A stretch of 64,000 nucleotides of DNA from the NCBI GenBank assembly GCA_037349495.1, contig CP140204.1, positions 186,001 to 250,000 on the forward strand, read 5' to 3'. Made by a program: the position numbers and the translations under genes. The stretch comes from Lotmaria passim. Taxonomy: Eukaryota; Euglenozoa; Kinetoplastea; Trypanosomatida; Trypanosomatidae. Positions 37,860-49,700 of this stretch are shown piece by piece. How positions within the stretch are numbered: position 1 is the first letter of the stretch; the number at the start of each line of letters is the position of its first letter. Below the pieces are notes generated by a model. The model did not search any database, was not told the DNA's origin, and saw only the letters and a list, made by a program, of their open reading frames with translations.

Positions 37860-40800
37860 CTCGACTAGCGCAGCCGCTGCGCCGACCTCGTCGATGCTGC
37901 CTTTGTCTTCAGGTCATCAGCAGCCCTGCCACTGTGGCCTTATCTGTGCGCACTGCGCACTTTACACCGCCGGCATCGCATCCTTTACGATTAGATTTAG
38001 GCAACAACATCGTAGTGGAGGTCCCATGTGGATCGTCATCCTCTTCGCCCCGCTCTCCTCCTGCTCCAGCTGTACATGAGAGAACAAAAAAGCAGCAGAG
38101 GAAGCTACAGCGGGACAACGTTGGTGATGGCAGTATAAAGCACAAATCCGTTGTTGCTGCGTCTGTCGCTAGAGAGCAACGTGGAGATACGCGTGTGCGC
38201 GATACCGGACAGAATCCCACCCCGGTGAAGCCACCTCACAGGATGCCGAGCGAAGCAAGCACCTCCGTTGCACGCGCACCGTCGGTGGAGTCCTCGGGTG
38301 GCTTGCTCCTGCCACTCAGCGGAGCTGCAGCGGCGGCTCTCCTTGATGGATCGACTATGTTTGAGGCCCTTGCCTTGCCCGCCAACGCATCCTCTTTTTC
38401 TTTGCCTGTGCCGGCGCACAAAACCCCGCCAGCAGCGGTGCAAGCCGCATACGCGGCTAGTGCCGCGGCTCAGGCGAACTACACAAAGCTGCAGAAAACG
38501 GCGCTCCCGCTTCTTTTTGCGTTTGCGGAGCAGCAGCTGTCGCTTCATGCGCTGCACAAATCGTCGCTCGACACCGCCGACCACAGTGGCCCTCCTCCTT
38601 TCAGTTCGGAAGCACTAGATGAAGCGGTGCAATGTTTGGCGGTGCACATTGAAAACATCCGTCGTGCGGCGCACCGCGATGGCCGTCGGCACGTTGCGGC
38701 GCTGCCACCGCCCGTCGTGGCTGCACTGTGGGACCATGTGATGCCGCTCCTGCACGCGCATGTCTTTCCGCGTAGTGACAGCAGCAGCCACAGAGGCCAG
38801 CACGCGTCTGAAGGGGTTTCTGACGAAGCTGGACCAGCTAACGGCGTCGCTCTATTGCCTGAAAGCACCGCAGCTGCAAGCGCGACGCACGAGAGCCGAA
38901 AGGACACACAAGCATCCAGCGTGACAACAAGAACAGCTGGTTGCGCGGAAAGCTACGCACCAGAGCCGACGTCGTTGACACAGACAGCACCAGCACCAGC
39001 ACCAGTAGCAGCCTTTCCTCAGCCCTTCCCTCCGTCGTCGCAGCTAAAAGCGTCGTACCTCGCCGTGCGTCGTGTGTTGGCCCTGCACACACGCAGTATT
39101 GCCCCCCTTTTCCCTTCTGACGTTCTCGCCTTAGTGCTGACTCGACTGTACCAGTGCGGCGCGCTCTCAGATGACGTCCTCGGGCCTGTCCTCTCCGAGT
39201 GGATGGTCAATGCGGAGCAAAACGCCTCGGACCATCCCAGCAGCGCGAACAGCAGCCCCGCAGCGAGTACCTCCGCCACCGTGGGGGGTACCATCTCCAT
39301 CTTGCAACGGCGTGTTTTGAGACTGGATGGTGCGTGGAGGGCAGACGGAACGGCCGTGCAGGCCTTCACCGGGGCGTCAGCGGTGACGATGGCCCGGCTG
39401 CTGGGCAAGGCGGCGATTCCGGGTCACCACTCGCTGCACCGCTTCTTTCATCTGGCGCTACTGCCAGAAGTCACACGAGTGCTGCGCAGCGCCACCGCTC
39501 TAACAGCAGCAGAAGGAATAGAAGTCAATGCGCAGCGGTCGAAAAAAACAGCGGAGGCAGGTGGAGATGTGCAGGGCAGTGAAGGCGCTGTCGTAGACGT
39601 GGCGGCGGTCCAGCCTGGTGCAGACGCCCTGCTCGACCTCACCGCTGCGTTCCGCCACTACGCCGTCTCTGGCGAGGCAGTGACGCACCTCACCTCTCTC
39701 TGGCACTTGCATTTCCGTCTTGCCACGCGGTCGCCGTCGGCGTGGGCGGACTGCGCGGCCGTGTTGCAGGCGCTGTCGACGCTGCCAGTTGCCTCGACCC
39801 GATCGCAGCGGCGGCAGTCACGGCAGCTCCCACACACCAGCAGCAAGAGCAGCATGAGTGCAGGACAGGACAAGCTGCTGCTGCGCGTGGCGGAAGAAGA
39901 CTACTACCCTCTAGTGGAAGAGGTGTGTGCGCAGCTGCGGCAACTCAGTGAAGCAGCCATCGCCTCCCCCGGCTCAGCCGATGGCCAACTAGGCGTGAGA
40001 AATTCAGAGGTAACGCAGGTTGTGAGTCCTGTGTCGCCGTCGCAGCTGCTCAATTTGCTGCGGATGTTACTGCGGGTGAACAGCCCACACTGGGCAGAAA
40101 CTTACGAAGCCCTCGCTACGGCTATCTTCGTGCAAGTTACGTCACAGCTGCCCGCATGCACAGTTACAGCATCATCACCATCGATGGAGTTCACAGCTGT
40201 GGACGTGCAGACGGTGTTGAACAGTTTGCTCCCGCTGGTCGACACGCAGCGCACAGTCAAGGCGCTGCTGCACCGCAACTCCCTCATTCCTGACCACCCC
40301 CTGCACCGGCTGCTGCTGCGACGGCTGTTGTACGCGACGGAGGCGCTAACCGACGCCACGGTGGCGGCCACCGCGCTGTTGGGCTTAGAGGTGATGATCC
40401 CAGCGGACGAAGGCAGCGTGATGCCCTCTCCCTCTCCCTCCTTCTCCTCATTCTCATCCCTCTCACCAGAAGTCTCACCCACCTCTGCAGCTGTGGTGCA
40501 GGCTGCACCGGCAGTTGACTTCTCTGTGACAGCATACGATCGCGCTCGTGCACTGCAGCTGCTCCGCCGTTTTGGACGCTCGATGAGCGCGACGGCCTTC
40601 GTGGCTGGCTTGTGTGTGGCACCGCTTCACGAACTGTCACTGCCCACGCAGACAGCCCTCGTGAATCACCTTTCCGCCGTCGCCAGCGCCGTGTCACCGA
40701 CGTACTTGGTAAAAGGCATGGCTGCGCTCATGACTCAGCTGAATCCCGTCGCGATAGACGCCGTGTCGGTGCAGAACTGGTACTCTCGCTTTACGGCGGT

Positions 40801-42722
40801 CGACGTGGTGCGGCGGGTTGATAGCACCGGCTGTGCTGTGCTGCTGGACCTTCTCTCCACACACCCGCGCTTTGAGCTGAATTGTACGTTGGCGAAGCAA
40901 GCGATCACGCGACGGCTGGGTGTGGCGCTGCTCCGGTCTGGTGATGAGGACGCAGTGGTGAACCACCGTCATCGTGGTGGTGGTGGTGGTGGTGGTGGCG
41001 GGGCGGACAGCTCCGCCGGGGTCTCGGCTGCTCTCTCACTGGAGCAGCTGCCACAGGTGGTGGGTGCCCTGCGCCATGCCAACGTCTTCTACCCGTCCTA
41101 CTTTTCACGTGTGTGTCGGATGCTGCTGGGACAGGTCGAGTCAGCCCCTCTCGGTGACCTTTTAGTGCCGTTTGGGGTGACCGCCGAGGAGTTCATGCGT
41201 CGACAGCAGCGTGAGGGGCAGGCAAGTCTGTTCAAGGATGTCTGGGAGCTGTTGCGTGGACGGGTGCTGGAGCAAGCGGCGACGCTGACGTTAGAGGAGA
41301 CCTGCACGGCGCTGAGTGCGTTTGCCGCGTTGGATGTGCGAGACAATGCCCTGTTCGGCGTCTTAGTATTCCAACTGTGGACCTGCGTGCAACAAGCTGT
41401 GGCGGCGGGAGGGGAAATGAGGCCCCTGCACGAGAAGACAGCTGCCGACGCTGAAGGAGTGCAGGAGATACATGTGATGAACGGCGAAGCGCAGGAGGCA
41501 GCGGCGCGTCGACTTGCGCAGCTGGGCCAGCACATCACACAGATCCTCTCGCCCAGCGCTGTGGCGGTGGTGACGGCTACGTTGTGCGCACGAGCAGAAC
41601 AACAACAGCTGCAGCAGCGACACACAACCACCACAACAACCACCACCAACAGCAGCAATGGTAACGCCTCTGCAGACAGTGATGCCATCGTGCAGACGAT
41701 GCTGCCGTGGATGCTGCTGTCGCTGCAAAACTCCCACGCAGAGTTGTACCCCATCGATGTGGTGCACGTGCTGCCGTTTCTGCTCCAGCGCTACACGGCC
41801 GCCACGGCCACGCAGGCATCCAGCGCCACAGTCGGGGTAGCCGCTGCCGCGTCGACTAGAAGTCACGGCGAAGAACGGATTCTTCTTTCTCTGCTGCACG
41901 CCACGTACGATGCCTGTCGCACGACCTTCCTCTCCATGTATGCTATTCTCCCTGACCTGGCTGTGCTGGCCGACAGCAGCGCCGCCACCGCCGCTGCAGC
42001 GGCAGGAACTGGAGCGTCGAGGCGTCAGCGTGGTGAAGACGACATCAGCAGTAGTAGCACGCTGACGGATGAGGAGATCAGGCTTTTCGCAGAGCAGCGT
42101 GCAGCGTGGACACCGGCTGTAACGTTGTCGGTACAGGTTGTGCCGCGGTCGTGGTTTGCGACGATTCTCCTCGCCCTCAGCAGCGCGGATGTGGCGGATG
42201 TGGACGTTGGCCTCGCCTGTGTGGCGCGCGCCTGCACGCGCCGCGTGTGTGCGTCGCAGCTGCCCATCGATCAACTCGTGGATGTATGTCTGACGATGTG
42301 CTGGCTGTTCCGCCTGTCAGACGTGGCGACGGATCGAGTTGAACAGGCCAGCACAACAGCACGGCAACCGGAGGCGGAGGAAGACACCGACACGGGCGGG
42401 AAAGAGACAGCCGAAAGAGAATACAACGAAAAGGCGGAATTGACAGGGACGGCTGGTATCCAAGTAGAAGTGGCCGCCACTACCGCAAGCGTCACCACCG
42501 CAACTGCACCTTCTACGACGGCACCTGCGATTCTGCGGTCCGCGATGTCGACTGTTCTTTCAGCGCTGTGGTTCCGAAGTGATGAGCTCGGCATTTCGCA
42601 CGTCAATGCGTTACTGCGGTGCTTGCGAGACACCTACGGCACAAACCGCGTTGATGTGGACTTCGTGCAACGACTCGAAGAGCAGCGCGCAAGGATCCTG
42701 GAACAAAAAGAAAAGGCAGATC

Positions 42723-42758
<36 letters not shown>

Positions 42759-42973
42759 CGGCGGGGGAGCAACTCAGCGCATCATCGTCGCCATCTGCAG
42801 GCACCTCGACGCACGAATCTAGCAATCGCAACAGTAGTGGTCACAGTGAGGACAGCACTCGTGCGGAAAGGGCGCAGATGAGCAGCGCGGCGGCGAAGCG
42901 CACCAACTACGCCCCTGCACCTCCGTCCAAAATGGTGGGACCAGAAGCAGACGACCTTTTTTCGATAATGTAG
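37838..42973 (+). CDS. large hypothetical protein, 1711 aa, probably mitochondrial
   Basis: I do not recognise a named family. The first ~50 residues are rich in Arg, Leu and Ser and almost free of acidic residues (VLTRLAQPLRRPRRCC), which fits a mitochondrial presequence. Much of the rest (about 480-1560) is Leu/Ala-rich and looks like stacked helices, as in trypanosomatid mitochondrial RNA-processing and ribosome-assembly factors with helical repeats; that comparison is inference. Low-complexity inserts interrupt it: Gly run at 40977-41000, Thr-rich run near 41625-41650, Ala runs near 41985-42005 and 42726-42757. The C-terminus is a charged coiled coil (FVQRLEEQRARILEQKEK) then a Ser-rich tail ending ADDLFSIM. 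An upstream ORF overlaps the start. No catalytic motif is visible. Confidence 0.75.
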
Positions 42974-43748
42974 CGCCTACGCTAATCCGCGCTGTTTTAT
43001 TATTTTACTATTTCGATTTGTGTTTGTTTCTTGTTTGTAGTTAAGAGGTGGTTAGCTGTTGTTGTTCACACAATTTACACACGTATTTTAATGCAAAAAC
43101 ACGTCAAGTTGTTTAATTTAAGAGGCAAAAAAAAAAAAAAAGGAGGACGAGGCGCGACCGTGTTTATGTGTTTGCACATTTGTACCCCAAGCCTGCGCTG
43201 CTTTCTTTAATGGTTTGTTCGTTTGTTTTGTCGCGGAAACATGCAAAGAAGAAGAAGAGAGAAAAAAAAAAAAAAGAAACTCACCTTCATGTGTTTGTAC
43301 TTCACTATTGTGTTATCTATGTATATGTCTATACATATACATATATATATATATATATTTCTTGTTCCTTTCCCTTGTATCTTCTGAGAGCTGAGAGAGG
43401 GAAAAAAGAAAAGCAAAGACACCGACCAAAAGCGCACATATACATATAATATATATATATATACGCACACATAGAAGGAAACAAGCTTGCGTGAACTTTT
43501 TTTTCTTAATATGTTTTGACAGACACGTTTTCATTACTAGATCAAGATCGATATACACCCATATATGTAGACTGCGTGGTGCTGTACACGCATGTCTGTA
43601 CATGTGTATCATACAATCAACTTGCTTTCACGCTGCTTAATTGGTTCTTTACTGTTTTTTTTTTTGTTTTGTTTTGCAAAGTACCGCTTCTCTTTTTATT
43701 ATTATTATTGCGGTGAAGAGTTGACCTAAAGAAAAAAAAAAAGGAAAA
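42974..43748. other. gene-free spacer
   Basis: Spacer with poly(A) near 43127-43141 and 43262-43275 and TA runs near 43333-43358 and 43446-43463. Its acceptor at 43680-43681 is noted separately. No gene is seen. Confidence 0.8.
43654..43681 (+). promoter_or_regulatory. polypyrimidine tract and spliced-leader acceptor of MKS6
   Basis: A T-rich tract ends in GCAAAG, AG at 43680-43681. The 67-nt leader has no ATG before 43749. Confidence 0.55.
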
Positions 43749-46700
43749 ATGGATCCCGCAGCGTTGTCACCCGCCCCGGTGCTCTCCTCCACTGTTGAAG
43801 TCCTGCACGTCAGTGCAGGTCCACCAGCGCCTCCACCCGCAACAGCGCCCGCCGCTACTGTGAATGCGAGCACGCTTGCTGCACCACAACTGCCGGATGC
43901 CTTCGCAGTGACAGACGCGTCAGCTGACCCTTTACTAGCGGGGCTGCAGCTAGCACAAGAACGATTGGCCTATCACCTCTCACAGTCAGCCAGCACCAGC
44001 TTCTACCACAGTGGCGCGGTAACCTCTCTTTTCGTTCCTGGAGAAACGCTGACACCCCTGCCGCAGGACGTGGTGGACGCAGCAGTGGCAGCAACAGCAC
44101 GAACAGCCATAGTCGATGGTGGTGGTGTTGGCGGGACAAATACTCCAGTTGCCGCAGCTGCTCCACTGGAAGACAGGGTAGAGACGGGCAAGCACCGAAA
44201 AAAGAAGCCGCACGGAAAAGACAGAAAGGAACGTGGGGCGCAGAGTCGCGCGCAGCGGCGTCACATGAGTCGGCGCGAGCGCGAGTACGCACGACGCGTG
44301 GATGCGGCGCTTAGCCCCGCACTCGTGGTGGAGATGCAAGAGCGCCTGCCGCCAGCGCTGTCACAGCGCTCCTCGTCAACTGAGCCGCGCGATGTCATTG
44401 TCCTCAACAGCAGCAGTAGTAGTAGCAACGGCAGCAGCAGCAGCACGTGGGAAAGCAGCTCTGCTTCCTCCGACGGTGAACCTGGAAAGAGCAGTGTCCA
44501 GGCGCCGCGTAAAGCGCAGGGCAGGTCGCACACCACGCGCACAGCTGCAGCATCAACAGCAGGAGCGCAAAGCGCACCGTCAAGCAAGAACAACGACAAA
44601 CGAAGAAGTAGAAAAGGAAGTGCTCGCAACGGCCTCGAGAACGTAAAGGATGATGACAATGATGATCGGCAGCAGCGGCGGCGGCGACGTCAGCAGCAGC
44701 AGAAGGAACAGCAACGAGAGGCGGAGGCCTATCGCGAGCCTTCCACTACCAACCTCGATGCCCATCTGCGCGATCTTCGCCTTTCTGGCAGCGGCGCAGC
44801 GGCAACAGCACAAACGGAGCCACCTGCGAGCCGCGACGAAGTACACGGAGATAGGGATTATCGCCCAGATGATGACGACGCCCCTGCCTTTGTGCAGGAG
44901 CGGATGCGCCTGCTCCAGCAGGAAGGTGTTTGCGTGGACGGTGCCGAGCACGTGGGCAGTGATGCACCGCTGCGCGGCTATGCCGCCTTGGTGCGTCCGG
45001 CAGAGCACTTCCAGCGCGGTCCTATTCCCGCATGGGTGCGGCACTACAGCAACTGGCTGCTCTTCGACGCCCACCGCCTAGACCACCACGACGCCGCAGC
45101 GCTCAAAAAGATGCAGCAGGCCGACCAGAAAAGTCTGCCGGGGCACAGCAGCAGTTCAGGAGGTTTGCACGTGCAGCTGCCTGTCGACGCGGTGGTGCTG
45201 CGTCTGCGCGGCGACATCGCCCGAGCGCGGCGTCTGCGTGATGACGTGATGCGAGGCGGAGCACTCTATCAGTTTTTCTTCCCGGACAGGCACGTCGGCC
45301 GGCACGAGGTGTACAGCCCTGCAGAGATGAACTGGGCCGGCCCTGCTGCAGCCGGCGCATTGAGTAAGAACGGTGACATTGTGTGCTCGGCCAACAACGA
45401 CGAAGTGGAAATGTGCGCCGCAGTGCCAGCGAGCATCAACAACACAGCGACACCGCAGACCCCAGCCAACAACAACGTTGACAGCAATGCAGGTGGGCTG
45501 CCTGAAGACTCAACTGTCGTAGTGGTGACAGCCTCGGAAGGTGCAGACTCACCAGACAGAGCGGCGGCGGCGCATGAACAGCGGCAAGAGAAGTCAAGAA
45601 AAACAGAGCCTCTGCCGTCATCGCGGCCAGGCCCGCTGCTGCTGTCGCGTGATGTGGAAGCGAGAGACCTGCAGCGGTCATTGCTGGCGCAGACGATCCC
45701 GGCGTGGCGGCGCCGCGGTGCCGCCGTGAAGTTTCTCAGCGAGTTGATCGACCTGCTCGAGGGCCGTCTGCACGCCTTTGGCAAGCAGCTGGACGACCCG
45801 GTGACCGGGCCTGCGCTGGAACTGATTGGTGCGCCGGATTCCTCAGGCGTGGACGGCACCGTGCGCAGCACCCTTCCGCCCGCGCTGGAGCGTGCCCTGC
45901 GCACCACGGTCACGAACACGCTTTTAAGTGACATCTTCGCGACCTCGCGCAGTGCTCTCGGCAGCCGCGCGCTGCGCCTCAGTGAAGCACTGCGGCGGCG
46001 ACAGACTCCGTACGTGCATGACGTGTACGTCACACAGCTCAGCCGACGACCGGTGTACGATTATACAAAGCTGTGCACGACGCGGTCGCTGCTGCACGCC
46101 TACGCCTTGACGAGCATGGGAATGGAAGGGTACTCACAGGGTCATCGCAGCGGTGGTGGTGGTGCATCGGGTGTTGACACGCGCAAGTCGTACTCCATCC
46201 ACGTGGACTACGTGCGCTTTCAGCCTTCGCTGGAAAGCTCGGCGCTGCGGATGCTACGCAGCGGTGCTGGTGCTGCGGTGACCGGTGCTGGAGGCGGTGG
46301 TGGCGGTGGACCGTCCCCGCGCCGCCCCACGCTCCTCTCCAGCTCCGGCGTGTCCTTTTCCAGTGCGCTGCTTGGCTCCTACGCGAGTGTGTTTTTCCCC
46401 AAGGAGCGAGCGGGCGGCACCTTGTCAAGCAACCCACGTCATCATGCCGAAGCAGCTGAAAGCAGCCCGGACGTGGGACGTCGTGGTGCACTGGGCACCG
46501 ACAACGTCGACGGCACCACCGCGGCGCTGCTGCTGGCGCTCTCCGCCGCAACAAGTCAAAGCAGTCTTGTCAGCTTCACCCCAGAGGACTACCTCATTTC
46601 ACTGCTGCTGCGTTACTACGAGCAGTATCGCATGCTGCAGCTCAACCTCCTCCCGACGCTGAAGAACCGCTTCTTTTATCAGGAACAGCTTGCACAGCTG

Positions 46701-49700
46701 CAGCGACAGCCACGGCGCAACACGGATTTGAATCAGCTGCAGGCGAGGCTAGAGACGCTGGCGGAGACGTCGGCGAAGGTGGAGCGTGGCTGCCTCCACG
46801 TGATGATTTTACTGTGGAATTCCGTGCTGGAGCAGCGACGACGCGAGCGACGGCAGCGGCAGCTTCAGCGCTCCCGCGCGGCTGCCCAGGGCCCTGGCAG
46901 AGCAAATCTGTTTTCCACGAGCAACATGCCGAATCAAGGCAGTAACTTCTTCGTGCCGAGTAATGCGGGAGTGGTAGAAGCAGAAGAAGAAGACGTGGAT
47001 GACGACCGGCCTATTATTGTGGGACATCGAGCAGCAGCGACAGTGCGAAGTGGGCGAGAGCGTCGGCACCATCACCATCACCGCAGCAGCAGCGGCAGCA
47101 ACAGCAACAGCAACAGCAGCCACGCACCGCTGCCGCAGCATCTGCGGCAGTCCACGGCCGTGCCACCACCTCCGACGATATCGGAGGAACTACGCGCCCA
47201 CCCGCCCGTCTTTCCCGATGAGCCGCAGCCTTTTCTACAACAACAGCAGCACGCAGGCTACACCCCCAGACCTGTGGTGCACTCCGTCAACAACACCGTG
47301 ACGTGCAACGAGGCCGACGAACAGCAGCAGGACAGCAACGGCGCTGCATCGTGCACGACGGCGGCACCGCTGGCGCTCTTCTCTTCCCCGAACTCTCCCG
47401 GTCCGCGGGCTGCCTCGGCGACTGCCTCTCCGTTGCTGGCCCCGCCGTCCGCTGTCTCCTCCAGTAGCAGCTACAACAACGACACCGGCAACGGTAGCAG
47501 CAGCAGTCGGCGGCGCGTGACGAACCTCTCGCACGCTGGAGAGAATGGCACCGACCCGCTCACCTACACCCCACCAGCTGCCACGAAATTCCGCTTCTTT
47601 CTCCGTCGCTATGGTACAATGGAGGAGGTGCCGTATACGATGGGCGACGACCTTCTGTGGTACGCGGCGGAGGTGGAAGGGACAGACGTGCTGCCCACCG
47701 TCGCACACACCGGACCAACAGCATCAGCAGCAACAATGCAAACGGCAGCGGACGAGTTACTGTACTTCCAGCTCGTCGTCTTCGCGCGCTCCCACGCTGC
47801 GATGGCGCCGCAGTACGTCGGCTGCACCACCCCACGACCCATGACGACGTCCCGAGTTGTCTTCTTCAACGAGACCTTCGAAGTGCGTGCCTTGCACGAG
47901 CCGGCGGAGCTGCTGCTCCACTTGATTCCCGTCACGGCTGGTCCGTCCAAGATGAGCGTCGTCTCCACTGTCCGCCTGAAGCCGACACTGACACGCCGCT
48001 ACACCCTCCTCCCACTGCAGCCCCCCACAGCATTCATGTTCCACGGCAAGCTGTTTACCCGCAACAACAACAACAGCGCGGGTGTCGCCTCGTCAGCTAG
48101 CGGTGGGAACACAAGTCGCACCTCAATGTTCGCTGCTGCCCCGCTGTCTGGTGTGTTGGCTGTCTCCACCACGTGGACCAGCAGTCAGGGCCTGACCGTA
48201 GCACAGATGGAGCGCATCTTTCTCCGCAGCGGCGGCGGCAGTGGCACCGGGGCGGACCCGCTAGACCCACAGTACCTGCCGCTGCTGCGCTCCCTGCGGA
48301 GCTACTATCTGGAGCAGGAGTCAGCACGACGTCGTATCGCAGCATCAGCGTCGAACGAGGCGGACAGCAGAGAGAAAAACGGCAGCGGACAGGCGGGGAG
48401 TCGCCGTCGACGTGCTCGTCACAGGGCTGCTGTGCAAGATGCGCTTCATCGTCAGCAAGATCAAAAGGGAGCCCTGCTGACCGGCACGAGCCCGGGTGCT
48501 TCGGCAGGATATAGCCACGTCTACGCCAACAGCAGCAGTGGCGACTCGCAGCGATCGTGGCTGGGTCACAACGCACTCGGCGTACCCACGCACACGACGC
48601 CGATGATGGTGCAGGGCGCCGCAGCAGGCGCGCACGACTATGCGGTCGAGGAGGTGCAGCGTCGGCTACCCACGGCACGCCTGCAGTACCTCTTCCGCCG
48701 CTGGCTCATTAAAATTGGTCGCATCAAAGCAGCAGACGAGGTGGAGTCCCGCTTGCTTGCCCAGCCGATCCCGCTCGACGACGCGGATACCTACCTGGCC
48801 CGCAACCGTGTCCTGCGCGAGGTAGAGCAGGAGGACGAGCATCGGCAGCAGGAGTACCGTGCATCAGGGGTGCAGTTCGACGCGGAGCGGTACTACAAAG
48901 CCCCCTCCGCTATCTCAGGCCTCGCGTTGAGCAACCTACCGCGGGAGACGAAGCTGAAACTGTGGCAGGAGCGCCAGCGACGGATGGTGCTCACCTTGAA
49001 GGCCAACCGTCATGTCACAGACGCAGAAAAGCTGGAGACGATCGTGACCGTGCCGAAGCTGCAGCCGATGCTGATGTTCGACCTGACCCCGCGCAGTCAG
49101 TTGAATCCGCACCGCAAGGTGCGGCCGAAGAATGAGGACATCGACCGCGCGCTGCTGAAGCGGCGGCAGGACAGCCACATTGTGATTCACCTCATGAAAG
49201 TCCACAACCTGCCGAATCGCACGGACGGGACGCCGCTGGAGCCCTTCGTGCAGGTCAGCTTTGTGTCGGAGGCGGCCTACACGCGTAGCGAGGCGGGCAG
49301 CAGCCCGTCGTGGTTCCAAACGCTGGAGCTGCCCTTCCAGCCGTTGGACTTCGAAGAGGACACGCTGAGCATGATCGACGACGACATCGTTGTCTCTCTT
49401 TACGATAAGGTCGAGGTGAAGATGGCCCCCGTGGCGGCCACCACCGCGGCCGTGGCACATGAGACGCACTACCGCACGGAGCGCCGCTTTCTGGGTACGC
49501 TACGCATCCCTTTCTACTCACTGCACCAGGCGCCGGAGGCAAGGATGGAGGGCGTCTACCCGCTGCGGACGCCGCGGTGGTTGCTCGGCTACGACCTGCT
49601 GACCGCCGCCGCCGAGGACGTCAGCATGCCGCACTGCTTCCACGTGGCGGGCGAGGGCACAACGAAGGACAATCCGCTCGGAACGGTGTCGTACGTGAAT

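Noticed and set aside
41363-42274. Minus-strand open frame of about 300 codons opposite the 1711-aa gene
   Set aside because: Arg/Cys/His-rich shadow of a GC-rich gene with no motif; all supported genes in the window are on the + strand.
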